Numbered from the stretch's first letter, positions 28,068 to 37,126 are shown. The stretch is 64,000 nucleotides of DNA from an uncultured Prevotella sp. (GCA_905236455.1 CAJOPT010000128.1:62001-126000); one strand, 5' to 3'. Translations and numbers: made by a program. Notes: generated by a model not told the origin, from the letters alone.

Positions 28068-29462
28068 ATGAAAACAAGAAATATAATAACAATAGGTCTT
28101 ACGGCTGTTCTGCTGAGCAGCTGTAAGGCATACCATTCGCTCTATGACAATTATGAGCGTCCGGATGTCAGGACTGATAGTATTGTGCGTTCGCCAATAA
28201 ACGATAATCTGTATCTGAATACCGATACGACAGGCTTTGGCAACCTCCCATGGAGGTCGGTCTTCACTGATCCGATACTGCAGGATATCATATCGAGGAC
28301 ACTTGCCAATAATCCGGACTTGTTGAATGCTGCCATTAACATTGATATTGCTGAGGCACAGCTGAAAGCAGCTAAACTGGCGTTCCTGCCATCAATAGCA
28401 TTCGCGCCGCAAGGCACAATATCACATTTCGGAGGTTCCGATGGTACTACCACAAAGGCATATACCATCCCACTTGCAGCTTCATGGAATCTTGACCTTT
28501 TCGGCACGTTACGCAGCCAGAAGAAGTCAGCTCAGGTTGCATTGATACAGATGAAGGATTACCAGTTGGCTGTGAAGACGAGCCTTATATGTAATGCCGC
28601 AAATATGTATTATACCCTTCTGATGCTTGACCGTCAGATGGAGATTGTAAATGAGATGCAACAGCTGACCAAGGATACTTGGGAAATGATGAAATTACAG
28701 ATGTCATTCGGGCGTGCCCGCTCAACAAGTGTTCAGAGTGCGGAGTCTGCTTATTATTCTGTCCTAACACAAAGTGTGACATTGAAGGGCAATATTCGGG
28801 AGGTTGAGAATTCGTTGTCATTGCTCATGGGTGAGCCAATACATGGTATTGAACGGGGTAGCCTTGCAAGTCAGGTACTGCCAGAGCAATACGCCACAGG
28901 TGTCGGTCTGAACATGCTTGCTAACCGTCCTGACATTCACGCAAAAGAAATGGCGTTGGCACAATGTTTCTATGGAATGGAGACTGCGCGTAGCCGTTTC
29001 TATCCACAGATAACTATCTCTCCAACAGGCGCATACACTAATAGCAATGGTCTTGTAAATCCAGGTAAGATACTGCTTAGCGTTGTAGGTCAACTTACTC
29101 AGCCAATCTTCCAAAAAGGGCAGCTTGTAGCTGGTCTTCGTGTCGCAGAGGCACAGTATAAACAAGCTTACAACACATGGCAGAATGCTATTCTGACAGC
29201 TGGCAGTGAGGTAAGTAAGGCACTTGTACAGTATAATTCCGCTGTTGAGAAGAGTGACTTGGAAACCAAGCAGATTGAGGTTCTCAAGAAAAATGTAGAG
29301 CAAACCACAATGCTATACAAACAGTCATCCAGCACCTACCTGGAGGTAATTACAGCACAACAGCAATTGCTAAACGTGGAGATCTCTAAAGTTCAGGATG
29401 ATTTCTCGAAGATGCAAGCTGTCGTAAATTTGTATTATGCACTTGGCGGTGGGGTAAACTGA
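28068..29462 (+). CDS. TolC-family outer-membrane efflux lipoprotein
   Basis: Outer-membrane channel of the tripartite pump. 464 aa from MKTRNIITIG (28068). Signal with lipobox VLLSSC. Two repeated outer-membrane-efflux-protein halves are present: PWRSVFTDPILQDIISRTLANN with NIDIAEAQLKAAK, then VGLNMLANRPDIHAKEMAL with VAGLRVAEAQYKQAYNTW and a long helical end. This is the NodT/OprM lipoprotein subtype. It closes the efflux operon and is followed 43 bases later by an lpxA-type gene on the same strand. Confidence 0.93.
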   Translation: MKTRNIITIGLTAVLLSSCKAYHSLYDNYERPDVRTDSIVRSPINDNLYLNTDTTGFGNLPWRSVFTDPILQDIISRTLANNPDLLNAAINIDIAEAQLKAAKLAFLPSIAFAPQGTISHFGGSDGTTTKAYTIPLAASWNLDLFGTLRSQKKSAQVALIQMKDYQLAVKTSLICNAANMYYTLLMLDRQMEIVNEMQQLTKDTWEMMKLQMSFGRARSTSVQSAESAYYSVLTQSVTLKGNIREVENSLSLLMGEPIHGIERGSLASQVLPEQYATGVGLNMLANRPDIHAKEMALAQCFYGMETARSRFYPQITISPTGAYTNSNGLVNPGKILLSVVGQLTQPIFQKGQLVAGLRVAEAQYKQAYNTWQNAILTAGSEVSKALVQYNSAVEKSDLETKQIEVLKKNVEQTTMLYKQSSSTYLEVITAQQQLLNVEISKVQDDFSKMQAVVNLYYALGGGVN

Positions 29463-29505
29463 TGAGTTAAGTAGTAAATAGTAAATAGTCAAATCGTAAA
29501 TAAAT

Positions 29506-30285
29506 ATGGCAAGTGAAATCAGTCCAAGAGCCGAAGTGAGCCCCAAGGCAAAGATCGGTGACAACTGTAAAATATTCCCATTCGTGTATATAGAGGACGA
29601 TGTGGTGATTGGCGATGGATGTATCATATTCCCATTTGTAAGTATCCTTAATGGCACACGTATGGGAAAAAAGAACAAAGTACATCAGGGAGCCGTACTC
29701 GGCGCCCTGCCACAAGACTTCAACTTCCGTGGTGAGAAGAGTGAGCTTGTGATCGGTGACAACAATATTATCCGAGAGAATGTTGTCATCAATCGTGCTA
29801 CACATTCTGGCTGCCAGACGGTTATCGGCAATGATAATTTCTTGATGGAGGGATCTCATATCAGCCATGATACAAAAGTTGGCAACAGCTGTGTTTTCGG
29901 ATATGGAACAAAGATTGCCGGTGACTGTGAGATAGGAAACGGTGTTATCTATTCGTCAAGTGTCATAGAAAACGCCGGAACGCGAGTAGGAGAGGGCGCA
30001 ATGATACAAGCGGGAACTACATTCTCAAAAGATGTGCCGCCGTATATCATTGCAGGAGGTACACCTGTTGAGTATGGTGGTGTCAACGTCACTATGTGCA
30101 AGGCGTATGGCATCAGTGACAAGGTGCTGAAGCACATAGCCAATGCCTATCGTCTGGTATTCAATGGAAAGACAGATGTTCAGGATGCCCGCCGCCAAAT
30201 TAGGGAGCAGGTTCCTGAGAGTGAGGAGATTACAAAAATCATGGATTTCATAAAGCATACTACCCAAGGTATAATAGGTAAATAG
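29506..30285 (+). CDS. lpxA: Acyl-ACP--UDP-N-acetylglucosamine O-acyltransferase (LpxA family)
   Basis: Puts the first acyl chain on UDP-GlcNAc in lipid A synthesis. 259 aa. The first two thirds is a left-handed beta-helix of hexapeptide repeats (AKIGDNCKIFPFVYIEDDVVIGDG). The catalytic histidine is in FLMEGSHISHDTKVGN, and the C-terminal helices include HIANAYRLVFNG. The gene follows the efflux channel by 43 bases, so it may be read through. Bacteroidetes can carry more than one LpxA-like gene, with the main one next to a fused lpxC-fabZ. This copy is isolated from lpx genes and could be the second type. Confidence 0.85.
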   Translation: MASEISPRAEVSPKAKIGDNCKIFPFVYIEDDVVIGDGCIIFPFVSILNGTRMGKKNKVHQGAVLGALPQDFNFRGEKSELVIGDNNIIRENVVINRATHSGCQTVIGNDNFLMEGSHISHDTKVGNSCVFGYGTKIAGDCEIGNGVIYSSSVIENAGTRVGEGAMIQAGTTFSKDVPPYIIAGGTPVEYGGVNVTMCKAYGISDKVLKHIANAYRLVFNGKTDVQDARRQIREQVPESEEITKIMDFIKHTTQGIIGK

Positions 30286-30336
30286 GCAATGAAAGACAAT
30301 GATAGTAATTAGGCGTAAAAGGATACGAATGTGAGC

Positions 30337-31122
30337 CTAATAGGAGGCTGTACAATGTATACCTTCAGCTATAACACGGTCGCGGATGGCATCAAGCTGT
30401 TCGCGACTTGCTTTTTTTAGTCCTTTTATGGGAGTCTCACGGTCAATCGTGTAAATCATAACGGATTCCGGATGGATTTCCTTCAAGGCTTCAATCCATG
30501 GCTTGACATATCTTTCTCCAGTGTTGTCAATTGGTACTCCGTCTCTGTCATCTTTTCCTGTAAGGAATATTGTCTGAATGATGACATGACCATTAAAAGC
30601 CTTCAGCTCCTCAATGACTTTATTAACATCGTATGTATGAGACACAGGACGGTCTATGCGTCGTATGAAGTCTGCATCTATAGTGTCCAGCTTCTGAATA
30701 TTATTGTCAACAAGTTTCAGAGCCTCATGCACATCTTTCTTATAGGACATCGTTGCATTGCTCAAAACCGACACTTTTGCTTCCTTACAATATTTGTTAC
30801 GCAGACTAATAGTGTCGTAAATAATACCGGCGAAATCAGGATGGGCTGTAGGCTCACCATTACCGGCAAAGGTCAGTACGTCTGGGAGAGCATTGTCTTT
30901 AGACATTTCCTGTAATTTCTTTTCCAAGGATTCTGCCACTTCTTTGCGAGTAGGGCGTGGCATAGAGGGACGAAAGTCTTTGTTAAGTCCGCATTCGCAA
31001 TAAAGACAGTCGAATGTGCAGATTTTTCCGTCACCAGGCATGAGGTTGATGCCGAGTGAGATACCTAAACGCCGGCTGTGTACTGGACCGAAGATAGGTG
31101 ATGGATAAATTATTGTACTCAT
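30337..31122 (-). CDS. Radical SAM protein (COG0731-type)
   Basis: 261 aa. The 4Fe-4S cluster motif is CTFDCLYCECG at about residues 35-45 (C-x3-C-x2-C). It is preceded by GPVHSRRLGISLGINLMP, typical of the COG0731 Fe-S oxidoreductase group related to the wybutosine enzyme TYW1. LTFAGNGEPTAHPDF is the SAM-binding GGE-like motif. The reaction is unknown. It stands convergent to lpxA and follows the nitroreductase on the same strand by 80 bases. A weak ATTAGGC/GCCTAAT inverted repeat spans its stop codon. Confidence 0.88.
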   Translation of the reverse strand: MSTIIYPSPIFGPVHSRRLGISLGINLMPGDGKICTFDCLYCECGLNKDFRPSMPRPTRKEVAESLEKKLQEMSKDNALPDVLTFAGNGEPTAHPDFAGIIYDTISLRNKYCKEAKVSVLSNATMSYKKDVHEALKLVDNNIQKLDTIDADFIRRIDRPVSHTYDVNKVIEELKAFNGHVIIQTIFLTGKDDRDGVPIDNTGERYVKPWIEALKEIHPESVMIYTIDRETPIKGLKKASREQLDAIRDRVIAEGIHCTASY

Positions 31123-31202
31123 TGATTATTCTTCAATTGTTCAAAAAACAAATCAAAAACTTCAAAACATGTTACAGCATACGCCATAATGTGGATTCTC
31201 TA

Positions 31203-31943
31203 TTAGTCAAGAAATCCTTGGTCACGAAGTGCCTGTAACATGGTCTCTGACATTTTCTCGTTGTCTTTTTTTGTATATCGGCAGTCGGTGAAGACTTGTG
31301 CAAGTGTCTCCTTGTTGTTTAGCTCCACAAAATGCCGGTTTTCCTCAAGCTCTTCCTTGGCTTTATAAAAAGAGTCGATGCGTGCCGATGTGTAGTCTTC
31401 ATATATCTCTTGATGAATTATACTTTCCAGTGGCAGCCGGTCGGAGAGGGCTGGTGTCTCATCTGGCCAGCCGAGCGTTATTGTAGCGACAGGGAATACT
31501 AACTTGGGTAGCTGAAGTATGTCAATTATCATCTTTGGCATGTATATGGTTGTTCCAAGAAAACAAGTTCCTAACCCTTCTTCTTCTGCAAGGTTGCAGA
31601 ATGTTTGGCAATATAACAATGCGTCGGTAGAGGCATTGATGAAGGATAGGAAATTGTCATATCCGGGATTTGCCTTCCTGTTCTCTGCCCATAGTGTAGT
31701 GCGCCGGAAGTCGGCACAGAAGGTTAGCATAACTGGTGCTTGTGTCACCATTGGCTGGTTGAAGTGTGCTGGTGCCAGACGACGTTTCATTTCGTCGTCA
31801 CGTGTGATAATTACAGAATACAGTTGCAGGTTACCCATTGTAGGTGTTCGCTCCGCTTCTTCCAGTAGTCGGTGTAACAAATTTTGTTCCACAGCTTTCG
31901 TGGAGTATTTTCTGATTGTTCGTCTGTTGTTTATTGATGCCAT
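31203..31943 (-). CDS. Nitroreductase family FMN oxidoreductase
   Basis: 246 aa. FMN-binding residues are in NNRRTIRKYSTKAVEQ at the start and in PTMGNLQLYSVIIT. The later GLGTCFLGTTIYMPK and ATITLGWPDETPAL fit the NfsA/FRP-like branch of flavin reductases. It probably uses NAD(P)H to reduce quinones, nitro compounds or flavins; the physiological substrate is unknown. It has a TACCTTTGC box 28 bases upstream, divergent from the ribonucleotide-reductase-like gene. Confidence 0.88.
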   Translation of the reverse strand: MASINNRRTIRKYSTKAVEQNLLHRLLEEAERTPTMGNLQLYSVIITRDDEMKRRLAPAHFNQPMVTQAPVMLTFCADFRRTTLWAENRKANPGYDNFLSFINASTDALLYCQTFCNLAEEEGLGTCFLGTTIYMPKMIIDILQLPKLVFPVATITLGWPDETPALSDRLPLESIIHQEIYEDYTSARIDSFYKAKEELEENRHFVELNNKETLAQVFTDCRYTKKDNEKMSETMLQALRDQGFLD

Positions 31944-31970
31944 AATATAGTTGCTTTCAGTATTTATGCT

Positions 31971-31979
31971 GCAAAGGTA
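31971..31979 (-). promoter_or_regulatory. -7 box of the nitroreductase gene
   Basis: TACCTTTGC on the minus strand, 28 bases before the ATG. No clean -33 found. Confidence 0.55.
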
Positions 31980-32033
31980 ATGTTAAAATCGTATAATTCA
32001 CATTATATTGAACTATAAATGTGTTTTTTTTAT

Positions 32034-32042
32034 TATTTTTGC
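32034..32042 (+). promoter_or_regulatory. -7 box of the RNR-domain gene
   Basis: TATTTTTGC, 26 bases before the ATG at 32068. The nearest TTG (32008-32010) is 23 bases upstream, slightly long. Confidence 0.5.
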
Positions 32043-32067
32043 AACTGAATTTGAATTCACAATAATC

Positions 32068-32577
32068 ATGGAGAATAATAATCAAAACGCTGGAGAGAAT
32101 TCACAAGTTGTTGAAGTTCGCCCTAAAGAGCTGGCTTGCGATGTTGTGCGTTTTCAAAACAATAAGGAGAAATGGGTGGCATTTGTAGGTTTACTGGACG
32201 GACGCCCATACGAGATCTTTACTGGTTTGCAGGATGACGAGGAGGGAATAGTGCTTCCTAAAACCGTTACTAAAGGAAAGATAATAAAGCAGGTTAATGA
32301 GGATGGCTCAAGTCGTTATGACTTCCAGTTTGAGAACAAACGGGGATATAAGACTACTGTTGAAGGTCTTTCTGAGAAGTTCAATCCAGAGTATTGGAAT
32401 TATGCCAAGCTTATCTCTGGTGTCCTTCGCTATCGCATGCCTATAGAAAACGTTATAAAACTGGTCGCTTCTTTGTCATTGAAAGATGAAAGCATTAACA
32501 CCTGGAAAACGGGCGTTGAACGGGCTTTGAAGAAATATGTCAATGGCGGTGAGGATGTGGAAGATTCTCTTGAATAG
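32068..32577 (+). CDS. Free-standing domain like the C-terminus of B12-dependent ribonucleotide reductase
   Basis: 169 aa from MENNNQNAGENS; an earlier ATG at 32008 precedes the promoter box. The sequence RPKELACDVVRF, VGLLDGRPYEIFTG, NKRGYKTTVEGL and YWNYAKLISGVLRYRMP with SINTWKTGVERALKKY matches, as I recall it, the C-terminal TSCPD-like domain of class II (NrdJ) reductases in Bacteroidetes. There is no catalytic barrel and only one cysteine, so it cannot reduce nucleotides alone. It may bind or regulate a reductase, or be a relic. No nrd gene is nearby. folB follows after 31 bases. Confidence 0.7.
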   Translation: MENNNQNAGENSQVVEVRPKELACDVVRFQNNKEKWVAFVGLLDGRPYEIFTGLQDDEEGIVLPKTVTKGKIIKQVNEDGSSRYDFQFENKRGYKTTVEGLSEKFNPEYWNYAKLISGVLRYRMPIENVIKLVASLSLKDESINTWKTGVERALKKYVNGGEDVEDSLE

Positions 32578-32608
32578 CTAAGGTTAATAATTCTTCAGGT
32601 TTAATGAG

Positions 32609-32998
32609 ATGATGCAGTTGACATGCGGGTATATCTTGTTGAAAGGACTTCGGTTTCATGCTTTTCATGGCGTCCTGCCACAGGAGCGTGAGGTCGGTAA
32701 CGACTATGTTGTCAATGTACGTATAGGATATCCTTTGGCAACCGCGTCAGAGAGTGATGATGTCAACTATACCTTGCATTATGGTGAGGCTTATGACATG
32801 ATACGAGATGAGATGATGTCACCTTCGGCATTGCTGGAACATGTGGCAGAGCGTATAGCACGGGCTCTTTTTACACGATGGACGAAAATACAGTCCTTGG
32901 ACTTGGAACTGACGAAGGAGAATCCTCCGATAGGCGCATATTGCGAAGGAGCGAGTGTCGAAATGCATTGGGATTCTTTACATGAGGGAAGCCTTTGA
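32609..32998 (+). CDS. folB: Dihydroneopterin aldolase
   Basis: Cleaves dihydroneopterin to 6-hydroxymethyl-dihydropterin in folate synthesis. 129 aa, or 128 from the second ATG. Motifs: ILLKGLRFHAFHGVLPQER (catalytic-site residues near the start), VNYTLHYGEAYDMI, LLEHVAERIARAL, and LTKENPPIGAYCEGASVEM with the conserved lysine. It lies between the RNR-like gene and the amidase; the other folate gene in the window, folE, is on the opposite strand. Confidence 0.92.
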   Translation: MMQLTCGYILLKGLRFHAFHGVLPQEREVGNDYVVNVRIGYPLATASESDDVNYTLHYGEAYDMIRDEMMSPSALLEHVAERIARALFTRWTKIQSLDLELTKENPPIGAYCEGASVEMHWDSLHEGSL

Positions 32999-33043
32999 TT
33001 TTCAATCAATAGGATATCTCTTTATAACGATATAGATACTTTT

Positions 33044-34309
33044 ATGATAAGAAAGATATTTTTTTTGTTTTTTGCCTTTATGACAAGCATTGCTGTTGCA
33101 GATGGTGCAAATAAGCAATTTACACTTGTTATTGACGCTGGGCATGGAGGACATGATACAGGCGCTCCAGGTGCCTTCTCAAAAGAAAAGAACATCAACC
33201 TTAATATTGCATTGGCTTTTGGAAGGTATGTAGAGCGTAACTGTCCTGATGTACGGGTGATATATACTCGTAAGACTGATGTGTTTATAACCCTGAAGGA
33301 ACGTGCCAACATTGCAAATCGCAACAATGCTGATTTGTTTATCTCTGTACATACTAATGCACTTCCTGCGGGAAGAATAGCACGAGGATTTGAGACTTAT
33401 ACATTAGGTATGCACCGCGCAAAGGACAATCTTGATGTGGCTATGCGTGAGAATAGTGTTATCTCCATGGAGAAAGACTACAAACAGCGTTATCAAGGCT
33501 TTGACCCAAGGTCGTCAGAGAGCTATATCATGTTTGAGTTTATGCAAAGTGCCAACATGGAGAAGAGTGTCGAATTGGCAAAAATCATACAGCGTACGGT
33601 GTGTAGCACGGCAGGACGTGTTGACAAGGGTGTGCATCAGGCAGGCTTCCTTGTGCTTCGTGAGACTTCCATGCCAAGTTGCCTGATAGAGCTCGGGTTT
33701 ATCAGTACACCGGATGAAGAGAACTTCCTTAATTCGGAACAGGGTATCGACGCTATGGCTCGTGGAATATATCAGGCGTTTGTGACTTATAAGAACCGTT
33801 ATAGTGGTAAGGTTGTGGTTCCTTACGTGGCTCCAAAGTCCAATAGTTTTGAGGATCAGCATCATATCTTCCCGCAGGATGACACTCCTTCTTCCAGTAA
33901 GGAGAGGAATGCATCTAAAAAAGAACGGGAGCAGGAAAAAATGGAGAGTAAGGTTGAGACTGTGAAACATGTGGTGCATGAGGTTAAGGAGGAACAGGTA
34001 AAACCCGAGCCTTTGATGTCAACGGTTCAGCCATTACCAAATGCTCCGGTTTTCAAGGTCCAGATTTTTGTCTCTGATAGTCCACTGCCAGCCAAGCATC
34101 CTCAGTTTAAGGGACATGGCAAGGATGTGGAGAGCTACTCCGAAGGTGGAATGACTAAATATACTATTGGCAGTAGTGGGAGCTATGATGAAATATGCCG
34201 GATACATAATTCCTTGAAGAGTGATTTCCCGGGATCGTTTGTCATCGCTCTTAAAAACGGTAAACGCATGGATCTGCATCAGGCTATAAAGGAAAGTAAA
34301 AAACACTGA
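33044..34309 (+). CDS. N-acetylmuramoyl-L-alanine amidase with C-terminal SPOR-like domain
   Basis: Zinc amidase that cuts between MurNAc and the stem peptide. 421 aa. Signal peptide RKIFFLFFAFMTSIAVA. The Amidase_3 domain (about 26-240) has the zinc histidine in VIDAGHGGHDTG, the glutamate in KEKNINLNIALA, the second histidine in DLFISVHTNAL and the catalytic glutamate in SCLIELGFIS. A charged linker (about 285-315) leads to a C-terminal SPOR-like domain (VFKVQIFVS to FVIALKNGKRM). The MCE gene follows after 43 bases; amidase plus MCE is a recurrent pair in Bacteroidetes. Confidence 0.93.
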   Translation: MIRKIFFLFFAFMTSIAVADGANKQFTLVIDAGHGGHDTGAPGAFSKEKNINLNIALAFGRYVERNCPDVRVIYTRKTDVFITLKERANIANRNNADLFISVHTNALPAGRIARGFETYTLGMHRAKDNLDVAMRENSVISMEKDYKQRYQGFDPRSSESYIMFEFMQSANMEKSVELAKIIQRTVCSTAGRVDKGVHQAGFLVLRETSMPSCLIELGFISTPDEENFLNSEQGIDAMARGIYQAFVTYKNRYSGKVVVPYVAPKSNSFEDQHHIFPQDDTPSSSKERNASKKEREQEKMESKVETVKHVVHEVKEEQVKPEPLMSTVQPLPNAPVFKVQIFVSDSPLPAKHPQFKGHGKDVESYSEGGMTKYTIGSSGSYDEICRIHNSLKSDFPGSFVIALKNGKRMDLHQAIKESKKH

Positions 34310-34352
34310 TATTTAAGTTAAAAATAAAATAATAGTCTATTATAACGGAAGT

Positions 34353-35285
34353 ATGAAAATTAAAAACGAAGTCAAGATAGCTATAGTCGCAATCATTGGA
34401 ATAATGGTGTTGTTTTTTGGTATGCAGTTCCTTAAAGGACTATCCTTCTTTTCCTCTGACACGACATATGTGATGAAGTTTAATAACATCACTGGGTTGT
34501 CTACCTCAAGTCCAATCACTGCCAATGGTTTCCGGGTAGGCACGGTAAAGACAGTAAACTATGATTACTCTTCGCCAGAGGATATCAAAGTCGATGTCAA
34601 TATAGATAAGGATATGATTATTCCAAATGGTACGAAGGCTGAGATAGTAAGTGATATGCTCGGAAATGTTCAGATTGTACTCAGGCTGGGCGATATCAAA
34701 AACGGAAGGCTTCCTGTTGGTGGGGTAATTGAAGGTGGTATGGAGAAAGGCGCAATGGATGCGGTTATGTCGATGGTGCCGGAGATACAAAAGCTGCTGC
34801 CAAAGATGGATTCTATTCTCACTGGCATCAATACTCTGGTGGCTGACCCGTCAATAGCGGCGTCATTGCATAATATCAATACTATTACATCTGACCTGAC
34901 AACCTCAACACGCCAGCTGAATCAGATTATGGCTACAGTAAACAAGGAATTGCCCGGACTGACTGGGAAGGCAAACGGATTGCTTACGCATGCTGACGGA
35001 ACGATGTCTAATGCTGATAATATGATAACAACCTTAAACGATAAGGTCGGAGGAATAGATGTCGCGGGAACCATGGCTAAGGTTGACCAGACTCTTGCGA
35101 ATGTACAGAGCCTTACAGATAAACTCAATAGCAACCAAGGGACACTGGGATTGCTGATGAATGACAAAACTCTTTATCAAAACCTGACACAGACGATGCA
35201 AGATGCCGATGCGTTACTTGTTGACTTCAAGGATCATCCAAAGAGATATATACACTTCTCAGTATTCGGAAAAAAAGACAAATAA
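34353..35285 (+). CDS. MCE/MlaD family lipid-transport protein
   Basis: 310 aa. One N-terminal helix (VKIAIVAIIGIMVLFFGMQFL) anchors it in the inner membrane. The MCE domain (about 37-120) includes SSPITANGFRVGTVKTV and GTKAEIVSDMLGNVQIVL. A long helical tail (about 130-290) has repeated Thr/Asn/Leu-rich turns. MCE proteins form rings that carry phospholipids between membranes. The ATPase and permease partners (MlaF/MlaE) are not in this window. It follows the amidase and ends before the 350-base gap upstream of dnaA. Confidence 0.9.
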   Translation: MKIKNEVKIAIVAIIGIMVLFFGMQFLKGLSFFSSDTTYVMKFNNITGLSTSSPITANGFRVGTVKTVNYDYSSPEDIKVDVNIDKDMIIPNGTKAEIVSDMLGNVQIVLRLGDIKNGRLPVGGVIEGGMEKGAMDAVMSMVPEIQKLLPKMDSILTGINTLVADPSIAASLHNINTITSDLTTSTRQLNQIMATVNKELPGLTGKANGLLTHADGTMSNADNMITTLNDKVGGIDVAGTMAKVDQTLANVQSLTDKLNSNQGTLGLLMNDKTLYQNLTQTMQDADALLVDFKDHPKRYIHFSVFGKKDK

Positions 35286-35635
35286 TGCGGTATTTAAATT
35301 AAGTCTAAATAAGTTTGTTAAAGTTCCACACTTTAAGAGAAATATGTAAATGGTGAATTGTCAGTGACTTTCAGCATTTTATAAAATGTTTTTCAAATTA
35401 TCGTAAAAGTGACTGAAATGTGCAAAATTGTTTGGAAATCAGAGTGTTAGAATAATGCAAGCGTAAAAATATTAAAGCCAAAATACATGGCGTTGCAAAG
35501 TACTAACAATAGGGCATTTAGCTAAAAATGCCATGACTCGACAAATTGGCGCATTAGTAAATTTCAAAATTGTTGATTACCTTTGCAAAGTCTTTCGTGA
35601 GAGAACGATGTAAGACAACAATGTATTAACTGGAT
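35286..35635. other. 350-base intergenic region before dnaA with several inverted repeats
   Basis: AT-rich and without an ORF. It holds a perfect 14-base palindrome CATTTTATAAAATG (35375-35388), a hairpin GGCATTT/AAATGCC (35513-35519 with 35526-35532), a competing CATGGC/GCCATG pair (35486-35491 with 35530-35535), and TTAAAG/CTTTAA (35318-35336). No consensus DnaA box (TTATCCACA) is seen, so I do not call an origin. The dnaA -7 box is at 35578. Confidence 0.6.
35578..35586 (+). promoter_or_regulatory. -7 box of dnaA
   Basis: TACCTTTGC, 49 bases before the dnaA ATG. No matching -33 at 19-21 bases. Confidence 0.6.
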
Positions 35636-37048
35636 ATGAACGTAAAACCTATGAAACTCTGGGAGCAATGTCTACTACTTATCCGTGATAACGTCACGGA
35701 AAAGCAGTTCGATACTTGGTTCAAACCCATTGTCTGTGAGTCCTTCCAGGAAGAGACCAAGACTTTGCGGCTACGGGTACAAAGTCCATTCGTGTATGAG
35801 TACCTCGAGGAGAACTATATCGACCTGTTGAGCAAGGTTCTTACGCATGTATATGGAAAAGGTGTACGCCTGACATATCGGGTTGTCACAGATAAAGAAA
35901 ATCATCTGACGCAAGATATTCAGGCTGAGCCAGTTGAGAACATTGACTCGCAACGTCCTACTGGCAGGGCTAATCAGCCTCGTACCAAGCTCGATACTGC
36001 ACAACATGATATTGACTCACAATTAGATCCGCATAAGTCATTTGCTAATTTTATTGAGGGTGACAGTAATAAACTGCCTCGTTCTATAGGTTTGTCTATT
36101 GCGGAACATCCAAACACCACGCAGTTTAATCCAATGTTTATCTATGGTCCATCAGGATGTGGAAAGACACATCTTATGAATGCTATAGGACTGCACATAA
36201 AGAAACTGTATCCTCAGAAACGTGTATTGTATATTAGTGCAAAGCTTTTCCAGGTTCAATATACTAACTCCGTATTGCAGAATACTGTTAACGACTTTAT
36301 AAGCTTCTATCAGACTATAGATGTGCTTTTGGTTGATGACATACAGGAGTGGGTGAGCGCAGCGAAGACACAGGACACATTCTTCCATATCTTCGATCAC
36401 CTTTTCCGTAATGGAAGACGTATATTGTTGGCTTCTGATCGCCCTCCGGTTGATCTGAAAGGTATGAATGAGCGTTTGCTTACGCGTTTCTCTTGCGGAT
36501 TAATAGCTGAGTTGGAAAAACCAAACATACAGTTGTGTATTGATATCCTCAATCATAAGATACAACATGAGGGGTTACAGATACCTGACGAAGTGGTGCG
36601 GTTTATCGCTCAGACTGCAAATGGTAGCGTTCGTGATCTACAGGGTGTCATTAATTCTTTGCTCGCATATAGCGTTGTATATAACAGCAGTGTTGACATG
36701 CGCTTGGCTGAGCGCGTCATCAAGCGTGCTGTGAAGATTGATGAAAAACCTCTTACCATTGATGATATCGTGGAGACGGTATGCAATCATTTTAATGTCC
36801 GCACTTCAGATGTGTCGAGTCGCAGCCGTAAACAAGAGTATGTGGTGGCACGACAGGTCTCTATGTATCTTGCTCAGAAGTACACAAAGATGCCGGCATC
36901 ACGTATCGGAAAACTTGTTGGTGGACGTGACCACTCTACGGTTATTCATAGTTGTTCTCAAATAGAAAAACGCATGAAGGTTGATCATGCCTTTATGGAT
37001 GAGATAACAAGTATCGAGAATTCATTCAAGATAAAAAGACAATTATAA
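35636..37048 (+). CDS. dnaA: Chromosomal replication initiator DnaA
   Basis: 470 aa. Domain I (about 1-85) starts LWEQCLLLIRDNVTEKQFDTWF. Domain II is a short variable linker. Domain III (AAA+) has Walker A GPSGCGKTHL near residue 172, Walker B VLLVDDIQEW and sensor FSCGLIAELEKP. Domain IV ends with the DnaA-box-binding signature GGRDHSTVIHSCSQI. It is followed by a strong bidirectional terminator. Its upstream gap has palindromes but no recognisable DnaA boxes, so autoregulation is not evident. Confidence 0.97.
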   Translation: MNVKPMKLWEQCLLLIRDNVTEKQFDTWFKPIVCESFQEETKTLRLRVQSPFVYEYLEENYIDLLSKVLTHVYGKGVRLTYRVVTDKENHLTQDIQAEPVENIDSQRPTGRANQPRTKLDTAQHDIDSQLDPHKSFANFIEGDSNKLPRSIGLSIAEHPNTTQFNPMFIYGPSGCGKTHLMNAIGLHIKKLYPQKRVLYISAKLFQVQYTNSVLQNTVNDFISFYQTIDVLLVDDIQEWVSAAKTQDTFFHIFDHLFRNGRRILLASDRPPVDLKGMNERLLTRFSCGLIAELEKPNIQLCIDILNHKIQHEGLQIPDEVVRFIAQTANGSVRDLQGVINSLLAYSVVYNSSVDMRLAERVIKRAVKIDEKPLTIDDIVETVCNHFNVRTSDVSSRSRKQEYVVARQVSMYLAQKYTKMPASRIGKLVGGRDHSTVIHSCSQIEKRMKVDHAFMDEITSIENSFKIKRQL

Positions 37049-37074
37049 TTCATCTCATCTTGATGGATATAAAA

Positions 37075-37115
37075 AATAAGAGTTAAGAAACGATATTCTT
37101 AACTCTTATTTTTTT
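37075..37115. terminator. Bidirectional terminator between dnaA and fumarase
   Basis: 15-base perfect stem: AATAAGAGTTAAGAA (37075-37089) with TTCTTAACTCTTATT (37096-37110), followed by T residues on the plus strand and, reading the other way, by T residues opposite the A run at 37071-37076. Confidence 0.9.
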
Positions 37116-37126
37116 ACTCAAAGTCC

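Noticed and set aside
29463-29505. GTAAATA-type short repeats between the efflux channel and lpxA
   Set aside because: Low-complexity AT-rich spacer with no structure or promoter.
30308-30341. ATTAGGC/GCCTAAT inverted repeat as a terminator between lpxA and the radical SAM gene
   Set aside because: Only seven base pairs with a 20-base loop and no T-run; too weak to call.
35286-35635. Chromosomal origin next to dnaA
   Set aside because: No cluster of TTATCCACA-like boxes and no DNA-unwinding pattern beyond general AT-richness; dnaA need not mark the origin.
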